DNA from: Chloroflexota bacterium
GTDB lineage: Bacteria; Chloroflexota; Anaerolineae; UBA2200; JACIWT01
DNA length: 64,000 bases
Assembly (NCBI GenBank): GCA_014360825.1
Contig: JACIWT010000003.1
Coordinates: 151,148 to 215,147, forward strand
Direction: 5' to 3'
A program made the position numbers and the translations under genes. Within the stretch, counting starts at the first letter, position 1. Every line of letters starts with the position of its first letter. Positions 49,723 to 58,340 of this stretch are shown one piece after another. The notes under the pieces were generated by a model, which searched no databases, had not been told where the DNA came from, and worked only from the letters and a program-made list of their open reading frames with translations.

Positions 49723-50516
49723 CCGTTGTGCCTTTGTATGACGAATTCAGCACCGATTACGACCGTTTTGTGGATTGGGAGGCGCGGCTCTCATCCGAAC
49801 TGCCCTGTTTCGAAGGGCTCTTTGCCAGATATGGAGTGCATCGCGTGTTGGATGTGGCCTGCGGAACGGGGCATCACGCCATCGCTTTGGCGCAACGAGG
49901 CTACGATGCGGTCGGTGTGGATCTCAGCGAACCGATGATAGAGCAAGCGCGAAAGAACGCCATCCGCGCTCAACTCGATGTGGTTTTTGTCGTTGCCGGC
50001 TTCGGTGAATTGGCAGAGAAAATAAGCGGGAAGTTCGATGCTATCATTTGCTTGGGCAACAGCCTGCCCCATCTGCTCAGCAGAGAGCAGTTACATCAGG
50101 CCCTGAGCGATATGGCCGTTATGCTTCGGCAGGGAGGGGTGCTCATTCTTCAGAATCGGAACTACGACCGTATTTTGGCAGAGGAGCAGCGCTTCATGCC
50201 TCTGGAGGCACGTGCTGAGAGTGATCGGGAATGGTTGTTCCTACGAGTGTTGGACTTCGGACCGCCGGAACATGATGGCTTGCCTGGCCTGACTTTTCAC
50301 ATGCTAACCGTCCACCGTCAACGGGGGCAGTGGGCTTGTAACGTTCGCTCAGCGAAGCAACGCCCTATTCTTAGTGCCGAACTTGCCAATATCCTTCCAA
50401 GGGTAGGCTTCGGTGAAACGAATTTTTACGGCGACTACTGCCTCACCCCATATCACCCTCAGAGAAGCACTGACCTCATTGTAGTAGCCCGCCGAGGGCA
50501 AGAAAGTCGGAGATAG
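49719..50516 (+). CDS. Class I SAM-dependent methyltransferase
   Basis: A 265-residue enzyme with the Rossmann motif I VLDVACGTGHHAIAL, motif II AVGVDLSEPMIEQAR, and DAIICLGNSLPHLLS. The latter half is beta-rich, as in the UbiE/glycine-methyltransferase-like group. The GTG at 49719 overlaps the upstream Zn-ribbon stop by GTGA. It overlaps the convergent alpha/beta hydrolase gene by 41 bp at the 3' end. The methyl acceptor is unknown; it may be a small molecule. Confidence 0.85.
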   Translation: MTVVPLYDEFSTDYDRFVDWEARLSSELPCFEGLFARYGVHRVLDVACGTGHHAIALAQRGYDAVGVDLSEPMIEQARKNAIRAQLDVVFVVAGFGELAEKISGKFDAIICLGNSLPHLLSREQLHQALSDMAVMLRQGGVLILQNRNYDRILAEEQRFMPLEARAESDREWLFLRVLDFGPPEHDGLPGLTFHMLTVHRQRGQWACNVRSAKQRPILSAELANILPRVGFGETNFYGDYCLTPYHPQRSTDLIVVARRGQESRR

Positions 50517-51474
50517 CCTGCAGTAGTGCCTCGGGGCGTTCTTCCTGTGGCAAATGACCACATTCTGGGATAACTACTAGGCGTGCGTCCGGTAGTTCCC
50601 GGGCCAAGCGGATACTGTGCTCAGTGGGTACAATGCGATCCTGATCCCCGGTGATAACTAAGACGGGAATCGTGATCTCCTCCAATTGTGCCGACAAGTT
50701 GAGAGGATGACTAGCCAGGGTGAATTCCCACAGGGCACGATCCCAATCCTCCGCCTGCAAGGGCTTTTTGTAACCCGCTAGGATGTCTGGACTAACTTTC
50801 GTCTGATCGTGCCAGGCTAAGCGAATGGTCGTTTCGCCGCCTGTGGCAATGGAACGCACTAGCAATGGGCCCAGATGGCGTGCCTGTGGTGTGTGCAATA
50901 GCGGGCGTAACCAAGCGGGTATGCCATCTCCGACGTAGATGGCCGCATCGACCAGAATCAGTGCCTGAACTCGTTCTGGGTGACGTAGGGCGGTCAGAGT
51001 GGCCACCGAGCCGCCGGCAGAGTGACCAACCAGCACGGCGCGCTCTACACCCAATGCATCCAGCAAAGCAACGGTTAGATCAGCCTGATATTCAGGGCTG
51101 TAGGGGTTCTCGCCTGCCCATTCCCCTGGCATAGGGCGAGCAGTCAGACCAAAACCAGGGCGATCGAAGGCGATGACCGTCCCCCATTGGCCCAGTGGCG
51201 TCATGACTTCCCGCCAAGAAAAAATGCTGGCTCCAAAGCCGTGCAGGAGCACCAGAACCGGCTCCCCAGACCCTGCAATTTTGACGTGCACGCGCAGACC
51301 GTTGACCTCGATGAACTGACTATCGGGGTCAGCCAGTTGCTCTGGTGCCTGGGTGCCCTCCAGTGGTGGCACAGGGATGAAGAAAGGGCCGACAAGTACG
51401 ACGGCCAGCAAGAAAACAACTATGAAGAGTACGGTGCGGATGCGTTTTGTCCTTTTGGTAGACAATGAATGCAC
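50476..51474 (-). CDS. Membrane-anchored alpha/beta hydrolase
   Basis: A 332-residue hydrolase with an N-terminal membrane anchor (about residues 12-34). The catalytic triad is visible: Ser in VGHSAGGSVA, Asp in TGDQDRIVP and His in ECGHLPQEERPE. The oxyanion motif LLHGFGAS lies at about residue 78. FDRPGFGLTARP marks the epoxide-hydrolase/haloalkane-dehalogenase-like superfamily, but the substrate is unclear. Its 3' end overlaps the convergent methyltransferase gene. Confidence 0.88.
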   Translation of the reverse strand: MHSLSTKRTKRIRTVLFIVVFLLAVVLVGPFFIPVPPLEGTQAPEQLADPDSQFIEVNGLRVHVKIAGSGEPVLVLLHGFGASIFSWREVMTPLGQWGTVIAFDRPGFGLTARPMPGEWAGENPYSPEYQADLTVALLDALGVERAVLVGHSAGGSVATLTALRHPERVQALILVDAAIYVGDGIPAWLRPLLHTPQARHLGPLLVRSIATGGETTIRLAWHDQTKVSPDILAGYKKPLQAEDWDRALWEFTLASHPLNLSAQLEEITIPVLVITGDQDRIVPTEHSIRLARELPDARLVVIPECGHLPQEERPEALLQAISDFLALGGLLQ

Positions 51475-51550
51475 CTGTAGACGGGAAGAGATGTGGCAAA
51501 ATCGTTAAGCGGGAGGCCTTGTGCCCCCAACTGCTCAATGGAACCCCTTC

Positions 51551-53281
51551 TTACCACCCTTTCAAAGCATAGTAGTCATCTAACATTTTCCGCAATTCTT
51601 CCCGGGATAGTACCTTTTGCTCAGGCTCCAGTGGTTCCTTATGGAACCGTTCTGGTAGAGCGTCGTCTGCTGGTGTCATTCCCTCCCGCAAATTAAATTC
51701 GCGAGCCCGAGTGGTGATATTGCGGGCCATGGCAGCAAGCCCCTCTTTATCTAACTTGAGTCCCGTGAGCACGTAGATGACCTGCGCCAACTCGTCCCAC
51801 CCGATCAGGTCGCGGTAGAAACGGCAGAAAATCAGTGTGTCGAACAGAGTATGTCGGTCCTCAAAATCGGTCAGGATCTGTGCCTTGCCTTCTATAGCGT
51901 CCGGCTCGATCACCCCGGATAACTCGGCCTTATACACCGTTGCCCGCAAGTGACAGGCCCCCCGATCAGACACAGCGTAGGCCAGCCCCATGCCCTTCAA
52001 TACCCGTGGATCGTAACCCGCCGGTTCCAAACCTTTAACGTGCACAGCGATGTCCTCCAACCCAAGCGCCGCACTGGCTGCCCGCACTCCACCCGACAGC
52101 AACTTGCCGATGCCCTCCTGGCGGGCTATCTTCTCCAGCAGTTCTGCCGCTCCCTCGGCGTCGCCGTAATCTAACGCCGGCTTGAACACACCTCGCTGCG
52201 ACGCTTCCATCACTAGAGCAATTACGTTACCGGCAGTGATTGTGTCCATGCCCAGCCGGTCACATAGTTCATTCAGATAGATGATCTCTGCCAAGTCACT
52301 TATCATACAGAGTCCACCGAAGGCGTAGATCGTTTCGTATTCCGGGCCTTCAATGCGCAAGCCGACATGTGGGCCATCAGGCACAGTAGATATCTTCCCG
52401 CAAGCCATGAAGCAGCGGTAACAGGCATGGCTCCGAACGTCGAAGCGTTCCAACAGTTTCTCGGCGCTGATTTGAGACCAATGATCCACCCGGCCCTGCG
52501 ACCAATAACGGGCCGGGAACCCGCCCACCTTGTTGAGCGTGGCTACCAATCTCGGTGTGCCGAACTCGCGATAGGCTTGGGCTCCGGGGTCTTCCCTACC
52601 TCGCCGCCGCAATGCGGCATCGAAAGACTGGACCCCCGCAGGGTCGTAAAAGGTCGGCTTGGCTTGCCCATGAAACACGACTGCCTTGACCTTCTTTGAA
52701 CCCATCACCGCGCCCATGCCAGTGCGGCCAGCATGCCGCCAGTAATTGTTGTTCACCAGCGCAAAGGGCACCAGGTTTTCCCCCGCCGGGCCAATCACGA
52801 TGGCTTGCGCCCCCGGTACAGCCACGTCTGCCTTCACCCGGTCCTCGGTCGCATGAGTATCCAGACCCCACAAGCCCCTCGCGTCTCGGAACCTCACTCC
52901 TTGGTCACTAACCTCGAGATAAACCGGTTCGGATGAAGCACCCTCTAGCAGGATGGCATCGTATCCCGTGGCATTGATTTGCGGGGCAACGAATCCGCCG
53001 GCGTAAGATTCGCCGTATAACCCTGTGAGTGGCGATTTGGCGTAGAGGCCGTAGCGACTGGCAGGGGCAAGGCCGGAACCAGTTGCTGGGCCAGTGGCAA
53101 TGATGAGGACATTTTGGGATGAGAGGGGATCTGCACCTTGGGGCACGTGTTGCAGCAAAAGATATGTTCCCAAACCCTTGCCGCCTAAGTATGCTGCCAG
53201 AATTTCATCGGGTACAGGCTCAACGGTTGTTTCTCGAGTGGTCAGATCGATTCTCAAGATACGGTTGTAGAAGCCGTGCAT
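51551..53281 (-). CDS. Aldehyde ferredoxin oxidoreductase 2 (tungsten enzyme)
   Basis: A 576-residue AOR-family protein. The N-terminal domain has YNRILRIDLTT, GGKGLGTYLL and FVAPQINATGYDAILLEG; cofactor-contact segments are HAGRTGMGAVMGSKKVKA and DRGACHLRAT. The [4Fe-4S] ligands are CYRCFMAC (C-x2-C-x3-C) plus a later Cys. The ATG at 53281 follows GGGAGGTAGGGGA. AORs oxidise aldehydes to acids with ferredoxin at a bis-pyranopterin tungsten centre. It ends the Hdr/Flx operon, 157 bp after the polyferredoxin, and is clearly different from AOR 1. Confidence 0.92.
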   Translation of the reverse strand: MHGFYNRILRIDLTTRETTVEPVPDEILAAYLGGKGLGTYLLLQHVPQGADPLSSQNVLIIATGPATGSGLAPASRYGLYAKSPLTGLYGESYAGGFVAPQINATGYDAILLEGASSEPVYLEVSDQGVRFRDARGLWGLDTHATEDRVKADVAVPGAQAIVIGPAGENLVPFALVNNNYWRHAGRTGMGAVMGSKKVKAVVFHGQAKPTFYDPAGVQSFDAALRRRGREDPGAQAYREFGTPRLVATLNKVGGFPARYWSQGRVDHWSQISAEKLLERFDVRSHACYRCFMACGKISTVPDGPHVGLRIEGPEYETIYAFGGLCMISDLAEIIYLNELCDRLGMDTITAGNVIALVMEASQRGVFKPALDYGDAEGAAELLEKIARQEGIGKLLSGGVRAASAALGLEDIAVHVKGLEPAGYDPRVLKGMGLAYAVSDRGACHLRATVYKAELSGVIEPDAIEGKAQILTDFEDRHTLFDTLIFCRFYRDLIGWDELAQVIYVLTGLKLDKEGLAAMARNITTRAREFNLREGMTPADDALPERFHKEPLEPEQKVLSREELRKMLDDYYALKGW

Positions 53282-53438
53282 TCCCCTACCTCCCAGTAGA
53301 CGCTGCTGCCGCAGGATCGAGTTTGCTGTCAATCGAGATGACGAGATAGGCGCTTGCCTTCGAGTGAATCATCGAACCTTTGGTGTCATTGCGGGTTCGC
53401 GCGGAAGGGGCATACTATTTCTAGGGAAGATTTGGTTC

Positions 53439-54341
53439 TTAAGAGCGGTTCTTCTTATTCACCGCAGGGAGGTAATTCAGGATACTTCGTCTTCTGGCTT
53501 GGGCCACCACATCAAGTTCCCGGGCCATAGCCCCCGCCGAGATCAGTTTTTCTAACGCTGCCAACCACGCACCGGACTCCACTGGGCTGTGTAAAACGTA
53601 TCGTCTCTCAACCCGTATTGCTCCCTCTTCGGGACATACCACTTGACAAGCCCCGCAGTAGAGACAGAACCGCTCATCGAGGAGCACTTCTCCCTTCTTG
53701 AGAAGCAAGGCGTCGGTGGGGCAGATGTCCACACAAGCCTGACAGCCTTTGGGGCATCGCGTCCGATCCAGATACACGCGCCCGGCCATGGGCTTGGTCA
53801 CTGAAATAGCCCCCTCTGGACAAGCGACTTCACACTGCATGCAGTAAATGCACCCCTCACGGTCAATGCGCACGTCTAAGATAGTTTTCACGCGCCCTCG
53901 GGAGTCCGTTTCAGTCTCCACTTGGATGACCTCTGGCGGGCAGTTCTCACGACATGCCAGTTTACAACTGGGGCGGCAAGCCGCTACGTTTACGCTGATC
54001 TCTTTGACCAGGGAGGGGAAAGCCTCATACTCCAGCACGGGGATCTTGGGCTCACCATCTACAGTGATCCGCAGTGCGTTGGTCGGACAGAGGACCACAC
54101 ATTCGCCGCAAAAATTGCACTTGCTCTCGTCAATATCAATGCTTGGGCGCACTACCAGTCGGCCGTTCTCCACATTTCCCCGTTGCAATCTAACGGCTTC
54201 TAATGGACAGGCCGCGGAGCATATATCGCAGCCCACGCACTGCTGGCGTAGCCATTCTAAGCGGTGGGAGCGAGTGATCATCCGACGCTCTAAGACAAAG
54301 CCGAGTCCAGTCTCTTGTTTGGTAGTAATGCCGCGTTTCAC
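53439..54341 (-). CDS. Polyferredoxin-like multi-cluster iron-sulfur protein
   Basis: A 300-residue protein with at least five canonical 4Fe-4S motifs: CVGCDICSAACPLEA, CNFCGECVVLCPTNA, CIYCMQCEVACPEGA, CPKGCQACVDICPTDA and CLYCGACQVVCPEEGA. A further Cys cluster (CRPSCKLACRENCPPE) lies between. It starts at GTG 54341 with GAGGAG six bases upstream. It is a likely electron wire between AOR 2 and the Hdr/Flx complex, placed between their genes. There is no flavin or other catalytic domain. Confidence 0.88.
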   Translation of the reverse strand: MKRGITTKQETGLGFVLERRMITRSHRLEWLRQQCVGCDICSAACPLEAVRLQRGNVENGRLVVRPSIDIDESKCNFCGECVVLCPTNALRITVDGEPKIPVLEYEAFPSLVKEISVNVAACRPSCKLACRENCPPEVIQVETETDSRGRVKTILDVRIDREGCIYCMQCEVACPEGAISVTKPMAGRVYLDRTRCPKGCQACVDICPTDALLLKKGEVLLDERFCLYCGACQVVCPEEGAIRVERRYVLHSPVESGAWLAALEKLISAGAMARELDVVAQARRRSILNYLPAVNKKNRS

Positions 54342-54426
54342 TGTTCACTCCTCAGACCAAGACGTAGTTTGTATAGGGCGTTGGCGAAGTAACAACGCGC
54401 GCTATCCCAACGGTTGGTTGATACGT

Positions 54427-55314
54427 CTAGTACTCGCGTGGTAGGCCCTCCAATTCGGCATAATTGAATATTGGGCCGTCCTTGCAGACATAGAGCGGGC
54501 CAACGTTACAACGGCCACATTTGCCAATGCCGCATTTCATGCGCCGTTCCAGCGAAGTATAAACCCTTTCTCTCGGGAACCCCAGCTCATCTAACACGGG
54601 CAGCGTAAAGCGGATCATGGCCGGAGGGCCACACATCACTGCATAAGTATTCTCTGGGCTGGGTGCCACTTCCTTCAGAACTGTGGGCACAAAGCCGACC
54701 CGCTTCGTCCAGCCAGGAAATTCTGTGTCCACGGTCAAATGCATGCAAACGTCCGTTCGTGCCTCCCAGCGCTCCAGTTCTTCTTTGTAGAGGAGCAGGC
54801 CGGGCGTCCGTGCCCCATAGATCACGCTGATCTCTCCGAAGCGGCCACGTTGCTCTGGTTCCAGCATATAGACCAGGAGTGAGCGCAAGGTGGTGAAAGC
54901 GAACCCACCCCCGATGATAATCACGCTGTGATTTTCGAAGAGGTCCAGTGGGTAAGCATTTCCTAAAGGCCCCCGCAACCCGACCTCATCGCCCTCCTTC
55001 AACTGGTGAAGCGCTTGGGTAACCAATCCGGCTTTGTTAACGGTGAAGCGCAGGGTGCCCCCCCTTTCCGTCGGAGAGGAGGCGATACCTAGGGGTGCTT
55101 CTCCCTTGCCAAAAACCGATATCTCGCAAAATTGCCCTGGCATAAAATGGAATGCTGCCTCGTCACTCGGTCTGGTGAAGGCTAAATCAAGGCTTTTCTG
55201 CATGCCATCCTCAGTCTCAACGAACACCCGCTGGACACGCATAATTATGGGCAGATAAGGGTTTTCCATTGCTGGGTATTCCTGTCTGGGTTTATCGCGG
55301 ATTGATATGGTCAT
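54427..55314 (-). CDS. FAD/NAD(P)-binding oxidoreductase subunit (FlxA/hydrogenase gamma-like)
   Basis: A 295-residue ferredoxin-NADP reductase-fold protein. FAD part: FMPGQFCEISVFGKGEAP and LRGPLGNAYP; NAD part: VIIIGGGFAFTTLRSLL and CGPPAMI. The C-terminal CGIGKCGRCNVGPLYVCKDGP holds a [2Fe-2S] cluster as in PyrK/AsrB/HydG. It overlaps FlxB by 4 bp (ATGA); ATG 55269 is a shorter alternative. It would be the NAD(H) entry or exit of the Flx module. In Flx-Hdr complexes it couples NADH to HdrA-bound flavin. Confidence 0.88.
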   Translation of the reverse strand: MTISIRDKPRQEYPAMENPYLPIIMRVQRVFVETEDGMQKSLDLAFTRPSDEAAFHFMPGQFCEISVFGKGEAPLGIASSPTERGGTLRFTVNKAGLVTQALHQLKEGDEVGLRGPLGNAYPLDLFENHSVIIIGGGFAFTTLRSLLVYMLEPEQRGRFGEISVIYGARTPGLLLYKEELERWEARTDVCMHLTVDTEFPGWTKRVGFVPTVLKEVAPSPENTYAVMCGPPAMIRFTLPVLDELGFPRERVYTSLERRMKCGIGKCGRCNVGPLYVCKDGPIFNYAELEGLPREY

Positions 55315-56336
55315 GTTGCTTTCGCGGCGGTGATAGCGCCTAATATTTCTCGGATGTCAATATTGACTGGACAACTGATCACACACCGTCCGCAACCAAC
55401 GCATCCCAATGGCGCACCACCCATCGCCATGTAGTTAAACTTGTGCATAACTCGCTGGCGCATCCGCTCCCGACCAGTAGGTCGCGGGTTGTGCCCCGAT
55501 GCCTCCAGTGTGTAGACAGCGAATTGACAACAGTCCCAGTTGCGGACTCGTTTTCCGGATGTCGCGTCGCATACCTCATCTACGATGTCGAAGCAATAGC
55601 AAGTTGGGCAGACGTAAGCGCAGACGGCGCACCCTAAGCAGCGTTCCTGGAGCGCTTGCCAGATGGGCGCCTCTATCATACCGCCCAGGGCTGACGGCAG
55701 GCTGGTTGTATCCGGGAGAGGCGCCATTTGTTTGCGGGCATGGGTGGCTATCCGTTTGGCATCACTGCGCTCTTTTTGGGTGGCTTCGCGGAAATGCGCG
55801 GTGCTCAGTAAAGCCTCTCCTCGTGGCGTGAGGGGTTCGGCCAGGTAGCGATCCCCGAGGTCAGTGAGCAACACATCGGCCCCCTCTTTGCCAAAGGGAT
55901 CTCCCCCCACGGCAGTGCAGAAACAGGTGCTTCGGGGAACGTTGCATCCTAAGGCTACAATGGTCGTCCGTCGGCGCCGGTTCACGTAATAGACGTCTGG
56001 TTTTTCCTCCGTGTCGAACACTCGGTCCAGGATGCTAACGGCGCGCGCATCACATGGACGTACGGCCAGCAACACCCTATCTTTCGCCACGTCCTCTATG
56101 GGCTCGAGTTTCACATGGCCGTTGTTCATTTCATAGCAGAATAGCGTCTCCGTTTGTGGTAGAAAGACCCCTTTGGCCGACGTCGTGGTATTTGCATAAT
56201 GCCACTGACCCTCTTTCGGCTCGCGGATTTTCTGAAATGTGATGGCCTCTCCTGCCTCAACCGGTGCATATACTTCGTAGTCTTCTATCAACTTAGCGAC
56301 GAAGTCTGGCCACTTCTCTTTGGCAATGATCTTCAT
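55311..56336 (-). CDS. 4Fe-4S dicluster subunit (FlxB/AsrA/hydrogenase beta-like)
   Basis: A 341-residue protein. An N-terminal domain of about 220 residues has VRPCDARAVSILDRVF and CNVPRSTCFCTAVGGDP, typical of sulfhydrogenase beta subunits. Two 4Fe-4S motifs follow: CLGCAVCAYVCPTCYCFD and CVGCGRCVISCPVNIDI. The gene overlaps both neighbours by 4 bp, so it is strictly coupled. It would carry electrons between the FAD/NAD subunit and FlxC/HdrC. Confidence 0.85.
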   Translation of the reverse strand: MKIIAKEKWPDFVAKLIEDYEVYAPVEAGEAITFQKIREPKEGQWHYANTTTSAKGVFLPQTETLFCYEMNNGHVKLEPIEDVAKDRVLLAVRPCDARAVSILDRVFDTEEKPDVYYVNRRRRTTIVALGCNVPRSTCFCTAVGGDPFGKEGADVLLTDLGDRYLAEPLTPRGEALLSTAHFREATQKERSDAKRIATHARKQMAPLPDTTSLPSALGGMIEAPIWQALQERCLGCAVCAYVCPTCYCFDIVDEVCDATSGKRVRNWDCCQFAVYTLEASGHNPRPTGRERMRQRVMHKFNYMAMGGAPLGCVGCGRCVISCPVNIDIREILGAITAAKAT

Positions 56337-57304
56337 GTTTTCGGGGCCCCTGCTTCTATTTGGGTAGCGATTTCGCGTTCCTTATCTGATTGGAAGGTAG
56401 CCAGTGGTGGAACGGCCTCGGGATTCAATCCGGTCTCGAATTCGAAGAGCTCGCGCACGTCTTCATTCAATCGAGCCATCAGGTACACGAGTTTGATCCC
56501 CATCGGGCAAGCGCGCTCGCAGGCGCCACAAGTCACGCAGCGTCCTGTCTGGTGGTAGGCTCGCACTATATGCCAGAATTGCAGGCCACTCGGGGTGACA
56601 CCAGTCTCTGACCAGCGGGGCATCGTGTGGTCTACAAAACACTCGTTGCAATAGCACATTGGGCATGCCTCACGGCAAGCGTAGCAACGAATACAGCGTT
56701 CGGATTCCGATGCAAAATATGTCCAGCGTTCCTCGTGGGAGAGGGACTCGAACTGGTCTGTGAGAATAGACAGGTCTCCTTTTGACTCCACCGGTTTGGC
56801 TACGAGCACGTCGTAGATCACTGGGTTGGGATATTCGCAGGCTTGGCAAGAGGAGTGTAGATACTTCCTGCGCGGCAGAATCATCTCGAAGTCCTTTCCG
56901 CGCGCGAAAATCCTCTGGCCTTTCACCTCAACCTCTGTGATCTCGCCAGGCACCGCCTTAGCCACTTGACGGCTATCTACCATGCCGTTGCAAGGCACAC
57001 CAATGATGAAAATCCGATCGCGATCCACTTGCCGCTCTGCCATAAGGGCGACGATCGCTCGTGTGTCGCAACCCTTGGCCACAATGCCTACCCTCTGATC
57101 CCTTACCTTAAGCAGGTAGCGAGCTAGATTATTCTCGCAAAAGCCGTTCCACACTAGGGTTTCTACATCTTCGGGCCTGCGAATAAAGGTCGGCCTTGCC
57201 CGGAGAGGTAGAGACCCCTTCTCGAAGCCGATCACAGCCTCAACCTCGCCGCTCTCTAACAAGCGGCGAGCCTCACTTTGAATTCTCCGTGTGATATCCG
57301 CCAT
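56333..57304 (-). CDS. FlxC-like iron-sulfur subunit
   Basis: A 323-residue protein with an N-terminal domain related to F420-dehydrogenase/hydrogenase beta-like proteins: GIVAKGCDTRAIVALM, FIIGVPCNGMVDSRQV and SSCQACEYPNPVIYDV. Two 4Fe-4S motifs end it: CIRCYACREACPMCYCNECF and CVTCGACERACPMGIKLVYL. It overlaps FlxB by 4 bp and starts 1 bp after the MvhD stop. FlxABCD sets replace hydrogenase in HdrA-linked bifurcation; here the assignment is by gene order and domain style. Confidence 0.82.
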   Translation of the reverse strand: MADITRRIQSEARRLLESGEVEAVIGFEKGSLPLRARPTFIRRPEDVETLVWNGFCENNLARYLLKVRDQRVGIVAKGCDTRAIVALMAERQVDRDRIFIIGVPCNGMVDSRQVAKAVPGEITEVEVKGQRIFARGKDFEMILPRRKYLHSSCQACEYPNPVIYDVLVAKPVESKGDLSILTDQFESLSHEERWTYFASESERCIRCYACREACPMCYCNECFVDHTMPRWSETGVTPSGLQFWHIVRAYHQTGRCVTCGACERACPMGIKLVYLMARLNEDVRELFEFETGLNPEAVPPLATFQSDKEREIATQIEAGAPKT

Positions 57305-57305
57305 G

Positions 57306-57734
57306 CTAACATACTCTTCGAAAGCGCTGAGATTGACCTAATTGGCTCAGATTTTCTGTCATACTCTGAATCAATCTTGGGAACTGATGTCGTTCCGCTT
57401 CGTTGACCCAGGCGAATTGAATCCTCTCCGGCTCAATACCCACGTATTCCAAAAAACGTCGGAGAGTGATCAGCTTGCGCTCGCTCAGGTAATTCCCGTC
57501 TTTGTAATGACATTGTCCCGGATTGCACCCTACGACAAGAACCCCATCCCGGCCATTTTGCAGCGCGTTGAGGATGAAGAGTGGATTCACCCGCCCGGAA
57601 CAGGGCACCCGAATAACTCGAATGTTTGGGTTCTCTGCCACACGATCCACTTCCTCCCGATCACTGGGGGTATATAACGACCAGTTGCAGAGGAAAACCA
57701 GGAGGCGAGGCTGCCATTCGCTCTCTATGCTCAT
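57306..57734 (-). CDS. MvhD/FlxD-like [2Fe-2S] electron-transfer subunit, one ligand altered
   Basis: A 142-residue MvhD-family protein that passes electrons to HdrA. Family features are LVFLCNWSLY near the start, RVIRVPCSGRVNP, VLVVGCNPGQCHYKDGNYLSERK and the C-terminal helix. In most members the first motif is CNWCxY; here the second Cys is Ser, so the [2Fe-2S] site may be modified. The fused MvhD domain at the end of HdrA keeps CHWCSY. It overlaps the HdrC gene by 4 bp. Confidence 0.88.
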   Translation of the reverse strand: MSIESEWQPRLLVFLCNWSLYTPSDREEVDRVAENPNIRVIRVPCSGRVNPLFILNALQNGRDGVLVVGCNPGQCHYKDGNYLSERKLITLRRFLEYVGIEPERIQFAWVNEAERHQFPRLIQSMTENLSQLGQSQRFRRVC

Positions 57735-58330
57735 CGTGTGACCTCCACTGGAATCAGCACCCGCTCACTCAAGCCCCGAATTTGAGCGATGATTTCGTCG
57801 TCACTGAAGTCAGTTACATCAATCGCTGCACTCCGACAAGAGGCCCCACACAACCCACAGCCCATGCACAGCGTGGCGTTCACCTGGGCCACCTTTTTCT
57901 CTTGCCCCAAAACCCGTTTGGAAACCAGTTCGATGGCATCGTATGGACAAACTTCCACACACACGCCGCAGGCGGAGCACACCCGTTCATTCACTTGTGC
58001 TGGGGTCCGCCACGGTCGTTTTCCCTCGCGAATGGCGATGTTGCGGATCGCCCTCATTAACTCGGAAATGCGTACCCCTTGTGGGCAGCGCTCGTAACAA
58101 TTATCACAGGCTGAGCAGAACCAGACCGCCGGGCTAGCGAGAACCTCATTTCGTAGGCCCAAGACTATCATACGCACAATGCGGCGGGGGTTATAGTCCG
58201 CATTCCACCAGCGAATGGGGCAGGTAGCCACACAGGTGCCGCAGGAGAAACAACGCCACAAGTATTCGCCGCCGGGTTCAGCCGCGACCTCTGCTGCAAA
58301 GCCTGGATCGTAGCGGTTTGATTTCAGCAT
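57731..58330 (-). CDS. HdrC-like iron-sulfur subunit with extra ferredoxin domain
   Basis: A 199-residue protein. The HdrC core has CFSCGTCVATCPI and CSACDNCYERCPQGVRI. A C-terminal ferredoxin extension has CSACGVCVEVCPYDAIEL and CMGCGLCGASCRSAAIDV, whose last motif lacks the usual Pro after Cys. The ATG follows GAGGATGCC and starts 10 bp after the HdrA stop. It connects HdrA to further subunits. In most Hdr operons HdrB, the disulfide-reducing subunit with CCG domains, is next to HdrC; here none is seen. Confidence 0.88.
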   Translation of the reverse strand: MLKSNRYDPGFAAEVAAEPGGEYLWRCFSCGTCVATCPIRWWNADYNPRRIVRMIVLGLRNEVLASPAVWFCSACDNCYERCPQGVRISELMRAIRNIAIREGKRPWRTPAQVNERVCSACGVCVEVCPYDAIELVSKRVLGQEKKVAQVNATLCMGCGLCGASCRSAAIDVTDFSDDEIIAQIRGLSERVLIPVEVTR

Positions 58331-58340
58331 GTTGGCATCC

